Source: a virus
DNA length: 26,237 bases
IMG/VR virus record: IMGVR_UViG_3300020141_000050
Span: 1 to 26,237 of that record
Reading direction: 5' to 3' (one strand)
Position numbers and translations under genes: made by a program. Below the pieces are notes generated by a model that saw only the letters and a list, made by a program, of their open reading frames with translations, searched no databases and was not told where the DNA came from. Positions 7,429 to 14,879 of the stretch are shown piece by piece; position 1 is the first letter of the stretch, and each line of letters begins with the position of its first letter.

Positions 7429-7860
7429 TTAGACTTGGCTGAAGATATCATTTTCGTTAAGAATTCTGAACTTTATACCCTGTTGTTTACACCAAATTGA
7501 AGCGGCCGCCCACTTGGCTTGATTCTTAACAAACTGTGCTTGATTGTATTTGTTTTTGCCCACACGTTCCAAAATTGTCTGGCTTGCGGGCTTAATTTCG
7601 ATAAGTTCAACATTCATTCTGTTTTTCTTATCTACATATTGTATGAAAAAATCCGGTACATAAACTGTTTGCTTGCCAGTTAACGGATCCCTATAAGGTA
7701 TTTGTATAGCTTCGCTTGCCCATTTTTGTACACTTTCATTAGTGTCACAAAAGCGCATAAAACTCCATTCCCAACTGCTACGATATGTAGGAATTTTATT
7801 TCCTACATATTTGTCAGGGCGAGTCATGGTAAATTTACCCTGGGCAAATTTGCTAGCCAT
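7429..7860 (-). CDS. gp4: Head completion nuclease-like protein (T4 gp4 family)
   Basis: T4 gp4 is needed to finish filled heads before tail joining and has a TnsA/PD-(D/E)xK nuclease-like fold. This 143-residue protein shows the family block YRSSWEWSFMRFCD (27-39) with Glu31, then IPYRDPLTGKQTVYVPDFF with Asp70, and ELIEIKPASQT with Glu88-x-Lys90. Together these give the E...D...ExK set of a metal-dependent nuclease. The ATG at 7860 follows the stop of the 121-aa gene by 1 nt, so it is translated within the unit that begins at the 332-aa tube-like gene. No strong Shine-Dalgarno is seen, consistent with coupling. The active-site residues look intact. Confidence 0.9.
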   Translation of the reverse strand: MASKFAQGKFTMTRPDKYVGNKIPTYRSSWEWSFMRFCDTNESVQKWASEAIQIPYRDPLTGKQTVYVPDFFIQYVDKKNRMNVELIEIKPASQTILERVGKNKYNQAQFVKNQAKWAAASIWCKQQGIKFRILNENDIFSQV

Positions 7861-7861
7861 C

Positions 7862-8227
7862 TTAGACTAAGATGTTTCTAGATTCGTATGTATCAGAAAT
7901 ATTAGATATTCTAAAACCTAGTAAACTAACCTTCTCTCTATAAGAATTTAATATTTGCGCCACTACTTGACTCAACTGTACATCTGTAAGTTTTTTTAAA
8001 CTATCTACTAGTTCAAATACATTTATATTATCTAATCTTGCCTGGTTGAGCAAGACAATGCCCGTGCTTCTTGCGCTGTCAGTGTCAAAGCCGTTTTTTA
8101 AGAAAAATCCCACAACTGCATCAATTTGATTACTAGGAAATGTAACTTCGTGTACAAAGAATTTGTCAAAAAATCTTCTTACATCTTCGGGATAAGCAGG
8201 TGCTTCAATGGGCAAATTGATAATCAT
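7862..8227 (-). CDS. 121-aa conserved T4-like virion-type protein
   Basis: A small protein whose central part (34-100) has a distinctive pattern: NQIDAVVGFFLKNGFDTDSA, VLLNQARLDNINVFELVDSL and QLSQVVAQILNSYR, followed by a short tail ending YESRNILV. I recall the same helical pattern in uncharacterised structural proteins of T4-like cyanophages next to tail-tube genes; there it is generally listed as a virion protein of unknown role. Its ATG starts 3 nt after the TAA of the tube-like gene (8231), with AGG about 10 nt upstream. It precedes gp4 by 1 nt. Position suggests a tail or neck assembly function, but no catalytic motif is visible. Confidence 0.8.
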   Translation of the reverse strand: MIINLPIEAPAYPEDVRRFFDKFFVHEVTFPSNQIDAVVGFFLKNGFDTDSARSTGIVLLNQARLDNINVFELVDSLKKLTDVQLSQVVAQILNSYREKVSLLGFRISNISDTYESRNILV

Positions 8228-8230
8228 AAA

Positions 8231-9229
8231 TTAAAAACCTAAATTTAATGGCAATGCCTGTATCGATCCGATAACAGAGCTTGCCTTGCTTAACGGAAAA
8301 GCAATACCTTGTAGACCGCTCACACCTTGCTGAGCACTTTGTATAATATTACTAACACCTGCAGTTCCTGCTGACGGCAACGATTTTGTATTCTGATAGG
8401 TATTAATACTAGTACTAGTATTATCTAAAACTTCGTAAGGACTTATTCTTGGATTGTTAGGATCTCCAAAACTAGGACTTGCTGTTTGGTTACCCTGTCC
8501 GGATAGTGGACTCGGTGTCTGATCATAATGTTCTCGACCAAAACCTTCAACTGACTCTGTATTTACAAGACCGTTACCATACTCGATAGCCTCGTATGCC
8601 AATCCCATAGAGTTATCGTGGATTCCGCCCTGGGCATAATCGACTTTATTGTGCGACCACGATGTGATAACAGGATTAATTAACCTGTAGCTGACATACT
8701 CGTGGCGTGCCATTTGATAAATTGTAATATAATTAAAAAATGGAATGTTACTGCCATTGTCTAGACCATACGGAGCAACAATACTGCCTGAATTTTTTGT
8801 AGCATTTTTGTTATATGCGCCTCGATTTTTAGCACTGGTACTATCTGCGTAGTAGTAACTATAATAGTTTTGCCACAATTGATTAATAACTCCCATATTA
8901 TCGTCATGGAATGTTGCTGAAATATCTTTTGTCTTATGGCCTGTTTGTACACGTTTTTTTCTATTATACTGATTTAATGTTTCTATACTCATTTCATAGC
9001 CAGGTAAGTCTATAGATTTAACTAGCATACCTATTTCATTTTTGTGCCGCTGTACAAGATTAATGTCTTTACAAGCTGCAGAATTAATGCCGAATGCAAC
9101 ATGAAATAAGAATTTATGCTTAGGGGCTAATCTAAATTGATCGTCCGTAAACAAGCGGGCCGCATGTTGTTGATCTCTCAACGTAGTAACCGGATTTGAA
9201 CTTAAAAATGGAGTAGGTGTAAATGCCAT
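8231..9229 (-). CDS. Second tail-tube-fold protein (gp19/gp48/gp54-like), possible tube initiator or baseplate cap
   Basis: Residues about 36-215 carry the T4-like tube-protein pattern: HKFLFHVAFG, LVKSIDLPGYEM (69-80), LNQYNRKKRVQTG (85-97), FHDDN (107-111) and LWQNYYSYYYAD (118-129). The C-terminal third (from about 230) is Ser/Asn/Gly/Pro-rich and probably flexible. At 332 residues it is longer than the true tube protein gp19 (208 aa next door) and close to T4 gp48 (364) and gp54 (320), the baseplate proteins that share the tube fold and start the tube. That role is therefore the best guess, but gp48 and gp54 cannot be told apart here. The ATG at 9229 lies 5 nt after a late box (AATAAATA) with no Shine-Dalgarno. 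The gene is separated from gp19 by a terminator. Confidence 0.85.
   Translation of the reverse strand: MAFTPTPFLSSNPVTTLRDQQHAARLFTDDQFRLAPKHKFLFHVAFGINSAACKDINLVQRHKNEIGMLVKSIDLPGYEMSIETLNQYNRKKRVQTGHKTKDISATFHDDNMGVINQLWQNYYSYYYADSTSAKNRGAYNKNATKNSGSIVAPYGLDNGSNIPFFNYITIYQMARHEYVSYRLINPVITSWSHNKVDYAQGGIHDNSMGLAYEAIEYGNGLVNTESVEGFGREHYDQTPSPLSGQGNQTASPSFGDPNNPRISPYEVLDNTSTSINTYQNTKSLPSAGTAGVSNIIQSAQQGVSGLQGIAFPLSKASSVIGSIQALPLNLGF
8404..8423. repeat. Perfect 20-bp palindrome within the tube-like gene
   Basis: taatactagtactagtatta is identical to its own reverse complement. It encodes N-T-S-T-S-I in the flexible tail of the tube-like protein through two consecutive ACT-AGT codon pairs. It is not followed by a T-run on either strand, so it is not an intrinsic terminator. 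Chance arising from codon repetition is plausible. Confidence 0.9.
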
Positions 9230-9234
9230 ACTAA

Positions 9235-9242
9235 TATTTATT
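9235..9242 (-). promoter_or_regulatory. T4-type late promoter box AATAAATA for the tube-like gene
   Basis: AATAAATA on the minus strand matches NATAAATA and ends 5 nt before the ATG at 9229. It lies about 35 nt beyond the terminator that closes the gp18-gp19 unit. Confidence 0.68.
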
Positions 9243-9276
9243 CTATAAATTAACTACGCAGTTAACGAATACAGGT

Positions 9277-9298
9277 AAAAACGCCCACCTAAGTGGGC
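9277..9298 (-). terminator. Intrinsic terminator after tail tube gp19
   Basis: The stem GCCCAC/GTGGGC (9283-9288 with 9293-9298) has a 4-nt loop. On the minus strand it is followed by G and then five T residues (9281-9277). It lies 7 nt beyond the gp19 stop codon (9306-9308). Confidence 0.85.
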
Positions 9299-9305
9299 TA
9301 TTTTA

Positions 9306-9932
9306 TTAAACTCTGTTACCAGCGCCAGTAGCCGCTGTACCTTGTGCTCTGTTACTTGGAGCTGCAGCGCCACCTGAGGTTTGGATACAATTATCTGGTT
9401 GAATAGTCAAGTCAATTGTTAAAATGTCTTGAGCGCCATACCCTAATGCGTTATAGTTGGCAGCTTGAACATAGCAACCGTAACATTCCCATGTTTCTAA
9501 AATTGCTGGAGTATTGGCGCCATTACCGCCATCTAACATTTCAATACGCATTAAGAATTTATAGTCGCCGCCTGCGGCTGCACTACTTTGTTCAAAGAAG
9601 TCATATTGCTTTTGCATCTGTTCGCCAACTAATTTACTTACAGCACCTGTTACATCATCACGTAATTTAATACTGAATGTATTCCACTTTGGACGTCCTG
9701 CGTAGTGGATAGTCGAATTATACACCATGATTGTTTGGTCATCAAAGCTGACGTTTGGACGTGCAGCTTCACTGACTTGCTTAGTCATTTCTGTTGTAGG
9801 AGTGCTAACACCAAAGTTTTCAAACATGATACGAAATCTGTACTTTAACTTTGGCATCAACATGCCTTGTGAGCTAGCACTTTGGTCAGATGCTAGCGGA
9901 ACTGTGAATTTTGATAAACTTGCGATTGCCAT
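9306..9932 (-). CDS. gp19: Tail tube protein (T4 gp19 family)
   Basis: gp19 hexamers stack to form the inner tube through which DNA passes. The 208-residue protein is the family's usual size (T4: 163; marine relatives about 200). Typical features are the N-terminal KLKYRFRIMFENFG strand (28-41), the central RPNVSFDDQTIMVYNSTIHYAGRP region with a turn before the strand WNTFSIKLRDD, and the terminal strand YGAQDILTIDLTIQPDNC. The last 25 residues are a Gly/Ala tail. A good ribosome-binding site (CGGAG) sits about 8 nt before the ATG, 18 nt after the sheath stop, so it is co-transcribed with gp18, the normal T4 order. The unit ends at the terminator at 9277-9298. Confidence 0.93.
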   Translation of the reverse strand: MAIASLSKFTVPLASDQSASSQGMLMPKLKYRFRIMFENFGVSTPTTEMTKQVSEAARPNVSFDDQTIMVYNSTIHYAGRPKWNTFSIKLRDDVTGAVSKLVGEQMQKQYDFFEQSSAAAGGDYKFLMRIEMLDGGNGANTPAILETWECYGCYVQAANYNALGYGAQDILTIDLTIQPDNCIQTSGGAAAPSNRAQGTAATGAGNRV

Positions 9933-9950
9933 TTGTATGCTCCGTTAATT

Positions 9951-12947
9951 TTAACCTAGTGCCTTAATTTCGCCAGTGTTCTTCAAGCGCAATGGAATAT
10001 AGATAAATTCAACTGCCTTAACTGGTTCAATCGCCACGTCTAGATATAGTTCACTACGATCGATTCTCGATGGTGTGTTATTGCTTGTATCGCAAACTAC
10101 GATGTAGTCATACAATGCTCGCTGACCTACTAGTTCTAATAATAGATTTTCTGCCGCACCTTTGATTTCATCTCGTGTAATCTTGTCATTCGGTTCAAAC
10201 ACATATGGCTTAGCCAACTGTGCGAACTGACGGCGTAGGTAAATTACCAAACGTGCTACGTTGATACGATCCAAAGCACTAGCGTTTTTAGCACGAGTGT
10301 ACTGGCCGTAGTTAACAAGACCTGTTCCTGTAATGAATGTTAATGGGTTAACTTTAACACTAGCTAACGTATCACGCTGTCCGGTATTCAATGCTACTGA
10401 CTGGAATTCGCCTTCAGTAGTGATATAACCGACTGCTGTGGCGTTAGTAATACCACCACGACGTGTTCCTGCTGGAGCAAACCATGGATAGCTAACTTGG
10501 TCGCTTAGAGCAATTGTGCGTAGCATCATGTGACTTGGAGGAACAACAACGTTATTGCCAATGTTGTCACTTGTGTAGCCCCATGGATAGAAACAACCCA
10601 AGTACTCGTCAAAACTTACTGCGCCCTTGTCGTTGTCTTCTAAGGCACCTCTGACGTTATTACCCCAGTTGCTCAATGAAGTAGCATCTGGTGTTAAACG
10701 TGCTGGAGTATCGCCAACAACAAACGATGTTAGACCGCGATCGTAATTCAAGCTAATCATTTCGCCAATTAACTCTGGGTAACCTGGACAAGCCATTAAG
10801 TTGAATACGCGGCTTTCTTCGTCGCGAATTTGTTGATTGCTGTTAACAAGAGCTTGTAACGCTTGGATAATAACTCGACGCTGTGCGTTATGGCCGAATG
10901 TGCCAGATCCGTCTTCTTGATTAGCGGCCACGCTAATCCAACGATGCGGATAGTACGTGTTCATTAATTCGTCATTATATCTACGGTTAGGGCCGCCGTT
11001 AGTATCAACATAGTTGTATACAAATTTCTTAACGTTAAATCCGCTTCTACGCAAGTTCCATAGTAACATGCCACGTGGATATAGTGCTGGATCTGGTGCG
11101 TCAAAATCTAAGAAATCACTAGTTAGTAACTGTTGAATTGTTGCTGGATTCCCGTCAATTGATCCGGCTTCTGTACTAGGTTCAATTTTCCAGCGAGCAT
11201 CTCTGAATACAATTCCCTCGTCTGTTGTTTGATCACTAGAGTTAACTAAAATCCACTTTTGTGTGGCTAAGTTGTAACGATAAATTCTTGGATAGTTTTC
11301 TAGGTCACTAGTATCAATCCATAAGTCTCCGTTAACTAATGCTGTGCCGTCACTTTGTGTTTTTGGCTTAGTAGCAGTTACTTGCGGACCATTTGGGTCT
11401 GTTTTTTGTGATGCTGTAGCATTGTAATACGGACTATTAAATGTAGTTACTCCGTCTCCTTGGAATTGATATCCAACCCAAGTACGTCCGTTGTGAACCA
11501 TAATATCAACTTCGTCAACAATACTATTGTACCATAACTGACCATCTACGGCAATATTTGTTGGAGCACTTGGTGTTGGGATAGCAAACCCGGTTGTGCC
11601 GCCTGCGCTCCATTGTGTAGCAGTAATAGTTACGCCAACGTCGCCAAAAATTGTAGCATCAAAGCCTGTGCCAGTCATTGCAGATAAGTTAAAGTCGCCG
11701 CCTAGTGCGTGAGTGATAGTAACAAATCCAGTTGTACCATTTGCTTCAGCAGTAACGTTGGTCATGCCTGCTAAGTTAATAGCTGCAGCAAAGTTAGTGC
11801 CTGTTGTTACCGCACTTGCGTTTAGCGCAAATGAAATTGTTCCGGAAGTTCCCCATGCTGTAGAACCTTTTAAACTTTCTTTTAGAACAAATGTAGCATT
11901 GCCAGTTGTACCAGAAATTGCAACAGTTTGTTGTAAAATAGTTGGGCCTACACTTGCTCTAGCATATAGTTTAAAGTAACCTTGCTGTGTCAATGAGCCC
12001 GAAGTATTGTATTGTACATAAGAAGCACCGATTGGTAGATTAGTTCCGCCGCCAGCAAGATCAAGTCCAGCTAAAGCTGACTTACCATCGGCATATAATG
12101 GAGTGGTTTGTTCTCCCCATGCAAGAATATCAGAATTAAATTTCTTTAAAACCCAATTAGCACCTAAGTTAGGTGTTGTTGTTTTGATCCATACACTACC
12201 TGTAGGAGCATTATCATCTGCTGTTTTCCACTGTGGAACATCAGTGTGTGGGCTGATTTTTGTTAAAACATTTCCAGCCCAAGCATCGTTCCAAGCCGTT
12301 GTACCAACGATAGACCAAGCGCCGCCTGTTGATTTAAACCAGAATGTAATATCTGTGGTTACAGCAACTACCGCGTAGTCGCCTGGTAAGCCAATACTAG
12401 CACGTGGTGCTGGGTAAGTTTGACCCATATCTGCTATTTTAGTTGTATCCGTAATAACTACTGGAACTTTGTTAGCAAATGATTGTGTAGTTGCGTTCCA
12501 CTCAAAAATACCAAAGTATGAACTTGCTGTGTCGAGCCAATAAGTGCCGTTATCTGGATCGCTAGTTGGAGCGTCAGCTAACGGATCTAGTTGACCCAAA
12601 TCAATGTTTGCGCGAACTACGTAAGCACGATTGCTTACACCTAAAAAGCTGTAGGCAGCTTGTAGTCCGTATTCGTTTTGTTCGCCAGCATGTACTGGGT
12701 TGTTGTTTGCGTCAGTTTTAAATATTGGTGTACCAAAAGTGTCGCCAAGATCTTTCTGACTTGTTAGCAAGTATACTTCTCCTGCTTTGCCAGCAGTAGT
12801 GCCAAGTGCTGTTCCAGTGCTCGAGCTGTTTTGTTTATTTTCAGCGGAAGCAACGATAATTAGGGGTACGGTTCCGGCAGCGGCTGGTGTATAAAAACTT
12901 TCGTCTATAACGCTAACGCTTACGCCTGGTGAACTTAATTGAGCCAT
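9951..12947 (-). CDS. gp18: Tail sheath protein (T4 gp18 family) with large inserted domains
   Basis: This is the contractile sheath subunit. The N-terminus (SSPGVSVSVID) and C-terminus are clear family matches, with LDRINVARLVIYLRRQFAQ (892-910), then DYIVVCDTSNNTPSRIDRSEL (947-967) matching the T4 gp18 end. At 998 residues it is about 340 longer than T4 gp18 (659). The extra length lies at about 120-570: at least four short Trp-containing beta modules (GTYWLDT 134-140, GSVWIKT 250-256, GQLWYNS 469-475, GDLWIDT 540-546, each followed by an aromatic-rich strand). Between the second and third lies a Thr/Gly/Ala-rich domain at about 335-455. These insertions should project from the outside of the sheath. 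GGAG lies about 9 nt before the ATG, and a late-type box ACTAAATA lies 32 nt upstream. Confidence 0.96.
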   Translation of the reverse strand: MAQLSSPGVSVSVIDESFYTPAAAGTVPLIIVASAENKQNSSSTGTALGTTAGKAGEVYLLTSQKDLGDTFGTPIFKTDANNNPVHAGEQNEYGLQAAYSFLGVSNRAYVVRANIDLGQLDPLADAPTSDPDNGTYWLDTASSYFGIFEWNATTQSFANKVPVVITDTTKIADMGQTYPAPRASIGLPGDYAVVAVTTDITFWFKSTGGAWSIVGTTAWNDAWAGNVLTKISPHTDVPQWKTADDNAPTGSVWIKTTTPNLGANWVLKKFNSDILAWGEQTTPLYADGKSALAGLDLAGGGTNLPIGASYVQYNTSGSLTQQGYFKLYARASVGPTILQQTVAISGTTGNATFVLKESLKGSTAWGTSGTISFALNASAVTTGTNFAAAINLAGMTNVTAEANGTTGFVTITHALGGDFNLSAMTGTGFDATIFGDVGVTITATQWSAGGTTGFAIPTPSAPTNIAVDGQLWYNSIVDEVDIMVHNGRTWVGYQFQGDGVTTFNSPYYNATASQKTDPNGPQVTATKPKTQSDGTALVNGDLWIDTSDLENYPRIYRYNLATQKWILVNSSDQTTDEGIVFRDARWKIEPSTEAGSIDGNPATIQQLLTSDFLDFDAPDPALYPRGMLLWNLRRSGFNVKKFVYNYVDTNGGPNRRYNDELMNTYYPHRWISVAANQEDGSGTFGHNAQRRVIIQALQALVNSNQQIRDEESRVFNLMACPGYPELIGEMISLNYDRGLTSFVVGDTPARLTPDATSLSNWGNNVRGALEDNDKGAVSFDEYLGCFYPWGYTSDNIGNNVVVPPSHMMLRTIALSDQVSYPWFAPAGTRRGGITNATAVGYITTEGEFQSVALNTGQRDTLASVKVNPLTFITGTGLVNYGQYTRAKNASALDRINVARLVIYLRRQFAQLAKPYVFEPNDKITRDEIKGAAENLLLELVGQRALYDYIVVCDTSNNTPSRIDRSELYLDVAIEPVKAVEFIYIPLRLKNTGEIKALG

Positions 12948-12979
12948 TTGTTAATCTCCATGAATACTATTCCTAATTG

Positions 12980-12987
12980 TATTTAGT
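12980..12987 (-). promoter_or_regulatory. Possible late promoter box ACTAAATA for gp18
   Basis: ACTAAATA on the minus strand is 6 of 8 to TATAAATA, with the conserved TAAATA core. It is 32 nt before the gp18 ATG, leaving a leader that includes the GGAG ribosome-binding site. It is the only such box in the 105-bp intergenic region on this strand. Confidence 0.5.
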
Positions 12988-13039
12988 GGATTTTAGTGTT
13001 TCCTAGCTCAAATGGCATCGAGAAAAGGTTCTGAAAAGG

Positions 13040-13047
13040 CTTAAATA
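13040..13047 (+). promoter_or_regulatory. Possible late promoter box CTTAAATA for the Cys/His protein
   Basis: CTTAAATA has the TAAATA core (6 of 8 to TATAAATA) and ends 5 nt before the ATG at 13053, the same spacing as at four other genes. The only purine-rich stretch, AAAAGG, ends 13 nt before the ATG, too far to be a good Shine-Dalgarno. Confidence 0.45.
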
Positions 13048-13052
13048 ATTGT

Positions 13053-13379
13053 ATGAGACCCTTATGCGACTGCGGCCGTGGCCCTGTGTCTATTAATTAC
13101 TATAAATTAGGTAAACCTTTTTATCGTAGTCAGTGCGGGTCTTGTTTACGTGGTGTGAAAATAGCCAGGTGGCAACACGCTGGTTACAAAATGAAAAACA
13201 CCTGCGATAAATGCGGATTTAAGAGCCCGCATAAAGAGGTGTTTAGTGTGTTTCACGTGGACGGCGATTTAAACAACTGCCGGCCGACAAATTTAAAAAC
13301 CGTGTGTTCTAACTGCGTTCGAGTCCTACATAAAGAAGGGATTCGTTGGCGTCAAGGGGATCTGACACCAGACCTTTGA
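13053..13379 (+). CDS. Small zinc-finger/HNH-like protein
   Basis: The 108-residue protein has two Cys clusters: C5-x-C7 with C28-x2-C31, and C51-x2-C54 with C85-x2-C88. The second pair brackets FHVDGDLNNCRPTNLKTVC (67-85), which has the H...N...N-L-x3-C spacing of an HNH nuclease with structural zinc. A basic C-terminus, IRWRQGDLTPDL, follows. I recall the same protein, ending in RQGDLxPD, in T4-like cyanophages, where it is uncharacterised. Nuclease activity is likely but the catalytic residues are not certain. The last 71 nt overlap, tail to tail, the 3' end of the dNMP kinase gene on the other strand. It is the only rightward gene between 1 and 14.8 kb. Confidence 0.85.
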   Translation: MRPLCDCGRGPVSINYYKLGKPFYRSQCGSCLRGVKIARWQHAGYKMKNTCDKCGFKSPHKEVFSVFHVDGDLNNCRPTNLKTVCSNCVRVLHKEGIRWRQGDLTPDL

Positions 13380-13989
13380 CTTGTACAAACAAGTCGTCGA
13401 TGCTGCCGTTATTGTCAAAAACCTGGTCAAATTTAGTGCCTACCCAAGCAGTTTCACTGGCATGGATCTTGAGTCGTTTCATGCGTTCACTGCTGAGAGC
13501 ATAATTCATATTTTTATCACCGGCGTTCATGTTTACAGCGTCTTGATACCAGATAGGTTCAGGACCACGAACTACTCGGACTACAATTCCACCTGCATTT
13601 TTAATTGATTTGATTTCGTTAGGGAAACGACAGTCACTAATAACAATGTCGTCTTTACTGTTGCGTAGCTTGTTTTCTAAACTTGCAATCCAAATATCGT
13701 CGTGAAATGCTCTCCGACAAACTTCAGTTCCCCAGTACTGTAAGATCCAACGTGGGGTTAAATTGGGCATGTTCAAACGCTCACTCCACCAAGGATCTAC
13801 TTGTTCGCGCCATTCACGAGCTTGTTTAGTACGACCTTCCAGCATGGTTCTATCCCAACCGAACACTTGGGATACAGCATCTTTTAAACTGTTGGCAAAA
13901 CTTTCTCGTCTAAACCCGTGAAAATTAGTAAGATAATCGGCAACAGTATCTTTGCCCGATCCAATAAAACCGCATACACCTATAATCAT
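13309..13989 (-). CDS. gp1: Deoxynucleoside monophosphate kinase (T4 gp1 family)
   Basis: The enzyme phosphorylates dNMPs (in T4: dTMP, dGMP and hydroxymethyl-dCMP) to feed viral DNA synthesis. The P-loop GFIGSGKDT (7-15) opens the protein. Family blocks follow: RRESFANSLKDAVSQVFGW, WILQYWGTEVCRR, VISDCRFPNE, the lid-side HASETAW, and FDNNGSIDDL. At 226 residues it is close to T4 gp1 (241). The ATG at 13989 has a strong GGAGGT site. It is preceded by a sigma70-type promoter rather than a late box, so it is probably expressed early or in the middle period, unlike the late genes around it. Its last 71 nt are antisense to the Cys/His gene. Confidence 0.93.
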   Translation of the reverse strand: MIIGVCGFIGSGKDTVADYLTNFHGFRRESFANSLKDAVSQVFGWDRTMLEGRTKQAREWREQVDPWWSERLNMPNLTPRWILQYWGTEVCRRAFHDDIWIASLENKLRNSKDDIVISDCRFPNEIKSIKNAGGIVVRVVRGPEPIWYQDAVNMNAGDKNMNYALSSERMKRLKIHASETAWVGTKFDQVFDNNGSIDDLFVQVKGLVSDPLDANESLLYVGLERS

Positions 13990-14009
13990 AGCACCTCCGC
14001 AGATATGCT

Positions 14010-14038
14010 AGTATATAACACTTTTATTACAAGGTCAA
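14010..14038 (-). promoter_or_regulatory. Sigma70-type promoter for dNMP kinase
   Basis: On the minus strand, TTGACC (14038-14033) and TATACT (14015-14010) are separated by exactly 17 nt. Each box is 4-5 of 6 to consensus. Transcription would start about 14003, giving a leader of roughly 15 nt that carries the GGAGGT site (13998-13993). The boxes fall between the gp13 stop and the kinase start. Confidence 0.75.
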
Positions 14039-14045
14039 TAGCTTT

Positions 14046-14837
14046 TTAGCCGATTACAAATGTTAACGGTGTTCCGCCTGGAACCATATCGTTTATTTCT
14101 TTTTCCAAAGTAACAATTTCTTCTTTGCCTGCAGCCAAAAGTGCTGTACCATTTAAAGTAATGGCGCTGCCTGGCCCAGCAATACTTCCAAACTTGCTAC
14201 GTGCTTCTCCTAGCTGTAATTTACATACTGCTAGAGTATAATCGTATAACCATTGTTTTGCGTACATGTCTTGTAGCAAAACAAAATCTGGACGATAGTT
14301 GTGTGTTCTTAGTAAGACCTGTTCGCCCTGAGCAAATGGTCGTTGTAGAATTGTCATAATATGATTAGTCGGATTGAATTTAAATTCGATAAATGCTCCA
14401 AACATTTTACCCACTAATTTCTGATATCCGGCAAACAATTCGTATGTTGCTAAGCCGCCCATGGCACTTCCACTCAATAAGTATGTATTGGTGTAGGCCA
14501 AGTTAAACGGTTCAAACAATGTTCCGCCTGCGCCAAGGCCGCTACGTGAACCTACCGCACGTCTAAAAATACTCTGTACTGTAATAATTTCGTTAGGTAA
14601 GCGATAATCGTTAGTATCTTGTATTAATTCAAGAAACATATAGCTTTCTTCAACAGCATTACTACTGCGTTGTCTGAACTTAGTAATTGCCCTGTTAAGT
14701 GCTATTTCGTAATGGTTAGGGTCTAGTTCAACTTCAATCATGCCGTCGCCCAGCATGGCTTTAACGTAGTCAAATACTGCGTTACGTTCTTTTGTACTAT
14801 CAGATTGCCCCGGATCTTGTGGGTAAATATCGGCCAT
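14046..14837 (-). CDS. gp13: Neck protein (T4 gp13 family)
   Basis: gp13 closes the filled head and, with gp14, forms the neck to which the tail attaches. This 263-residue protein (T4: 309) starts with a helical region, VFDYVKAMLGDGMIEVELDPNHYEIALNRAITKFRQRSS (about 23-61). Strands follow (YMFLELIQDTNDYRLP, then IITVQSIFRR), with a membrane-free, mostly helical C-terminus (QDMYAKQWLYDYTLAVCKLQLGEARSKF). This pattern matches gp13 of marine T4-like phages. The assignment is supported by the divergent gp14 gene only 42 bp away. GGAG precedes the ATG by about 8 nt, and a late-type box GCTAAATA lies 17 nt upstream. Being opposite in direction to gp14 is unusual for T4-like phages. Confidence 0.87.
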   Translation of the reverse strand: MADIYPQDPGQSDSTKERNAVFDYVKAMLGDGMIEVELDPNHYEIALNRAITKFRQRSSNAVEESYMFLELIQDTNDYRLPNEIITVQSIFRRAVGSRSGLGAGGTLFEPFNLAYTNTYLLSGSAMGGLATYELFAGYQKLVGKMFGAFIEFKFNPTNHIMTILQRPFAQGEQVLLRTHNYRPDFVLLQDMYAKQWLYDYTLAVCKLQLGEARSKFGSIAGPGSAITLNGTALLAAGKEEIVTLEKEINDMVPGGTPLTFVIG

Positions 14838-14854
14838 ATTAAGTTCTCCAAGTA

Positions 14855-14862
14855 TATTTAGC
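14855..14862 (-). promoter_or_regulatory. Possible late promoter box GCTAAATA for gp13
   Basis: GCTAAATA (minus strand) keeps the TAAATA core and stands 17 nt before the gp13 ATG with GGAG between. It is 4 bp from the oppositely oriented gp14 box. Confidence 0.55.
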
Positions 14863-14866
14863 TGGC

Positions 14867-14874
14867 GATAAATA
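14867..14874 (+). promoter_or_regulatory. T4-type late promoter box GATAAATA for gp14-gp15
   Basis: GATAAATA (plus strand) matches NATAAATA and ends 5 nt before the gp14 ATG at 14880. No Shine-Dalgarno lies between. It should drive gp14, gp15 and the Nudix gene. Confidence 0.7.
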
Positions 14875-14879
14875 TCATT

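Noticed and set aside
7416-7451. Upstream ATG extending gp16 by 12 residues
   Set aside because: It lies inside gp4; the ATG at 7415 has AAGGAT upstream and sits just after the gp4 stop.
13000-13052. Possible attachment site or recombination scar between the sheath and the Cys/His gene
   Set aside because: Only a short repeated GAAAAGG is seen; no direct repeat or tRNA-like sequence.
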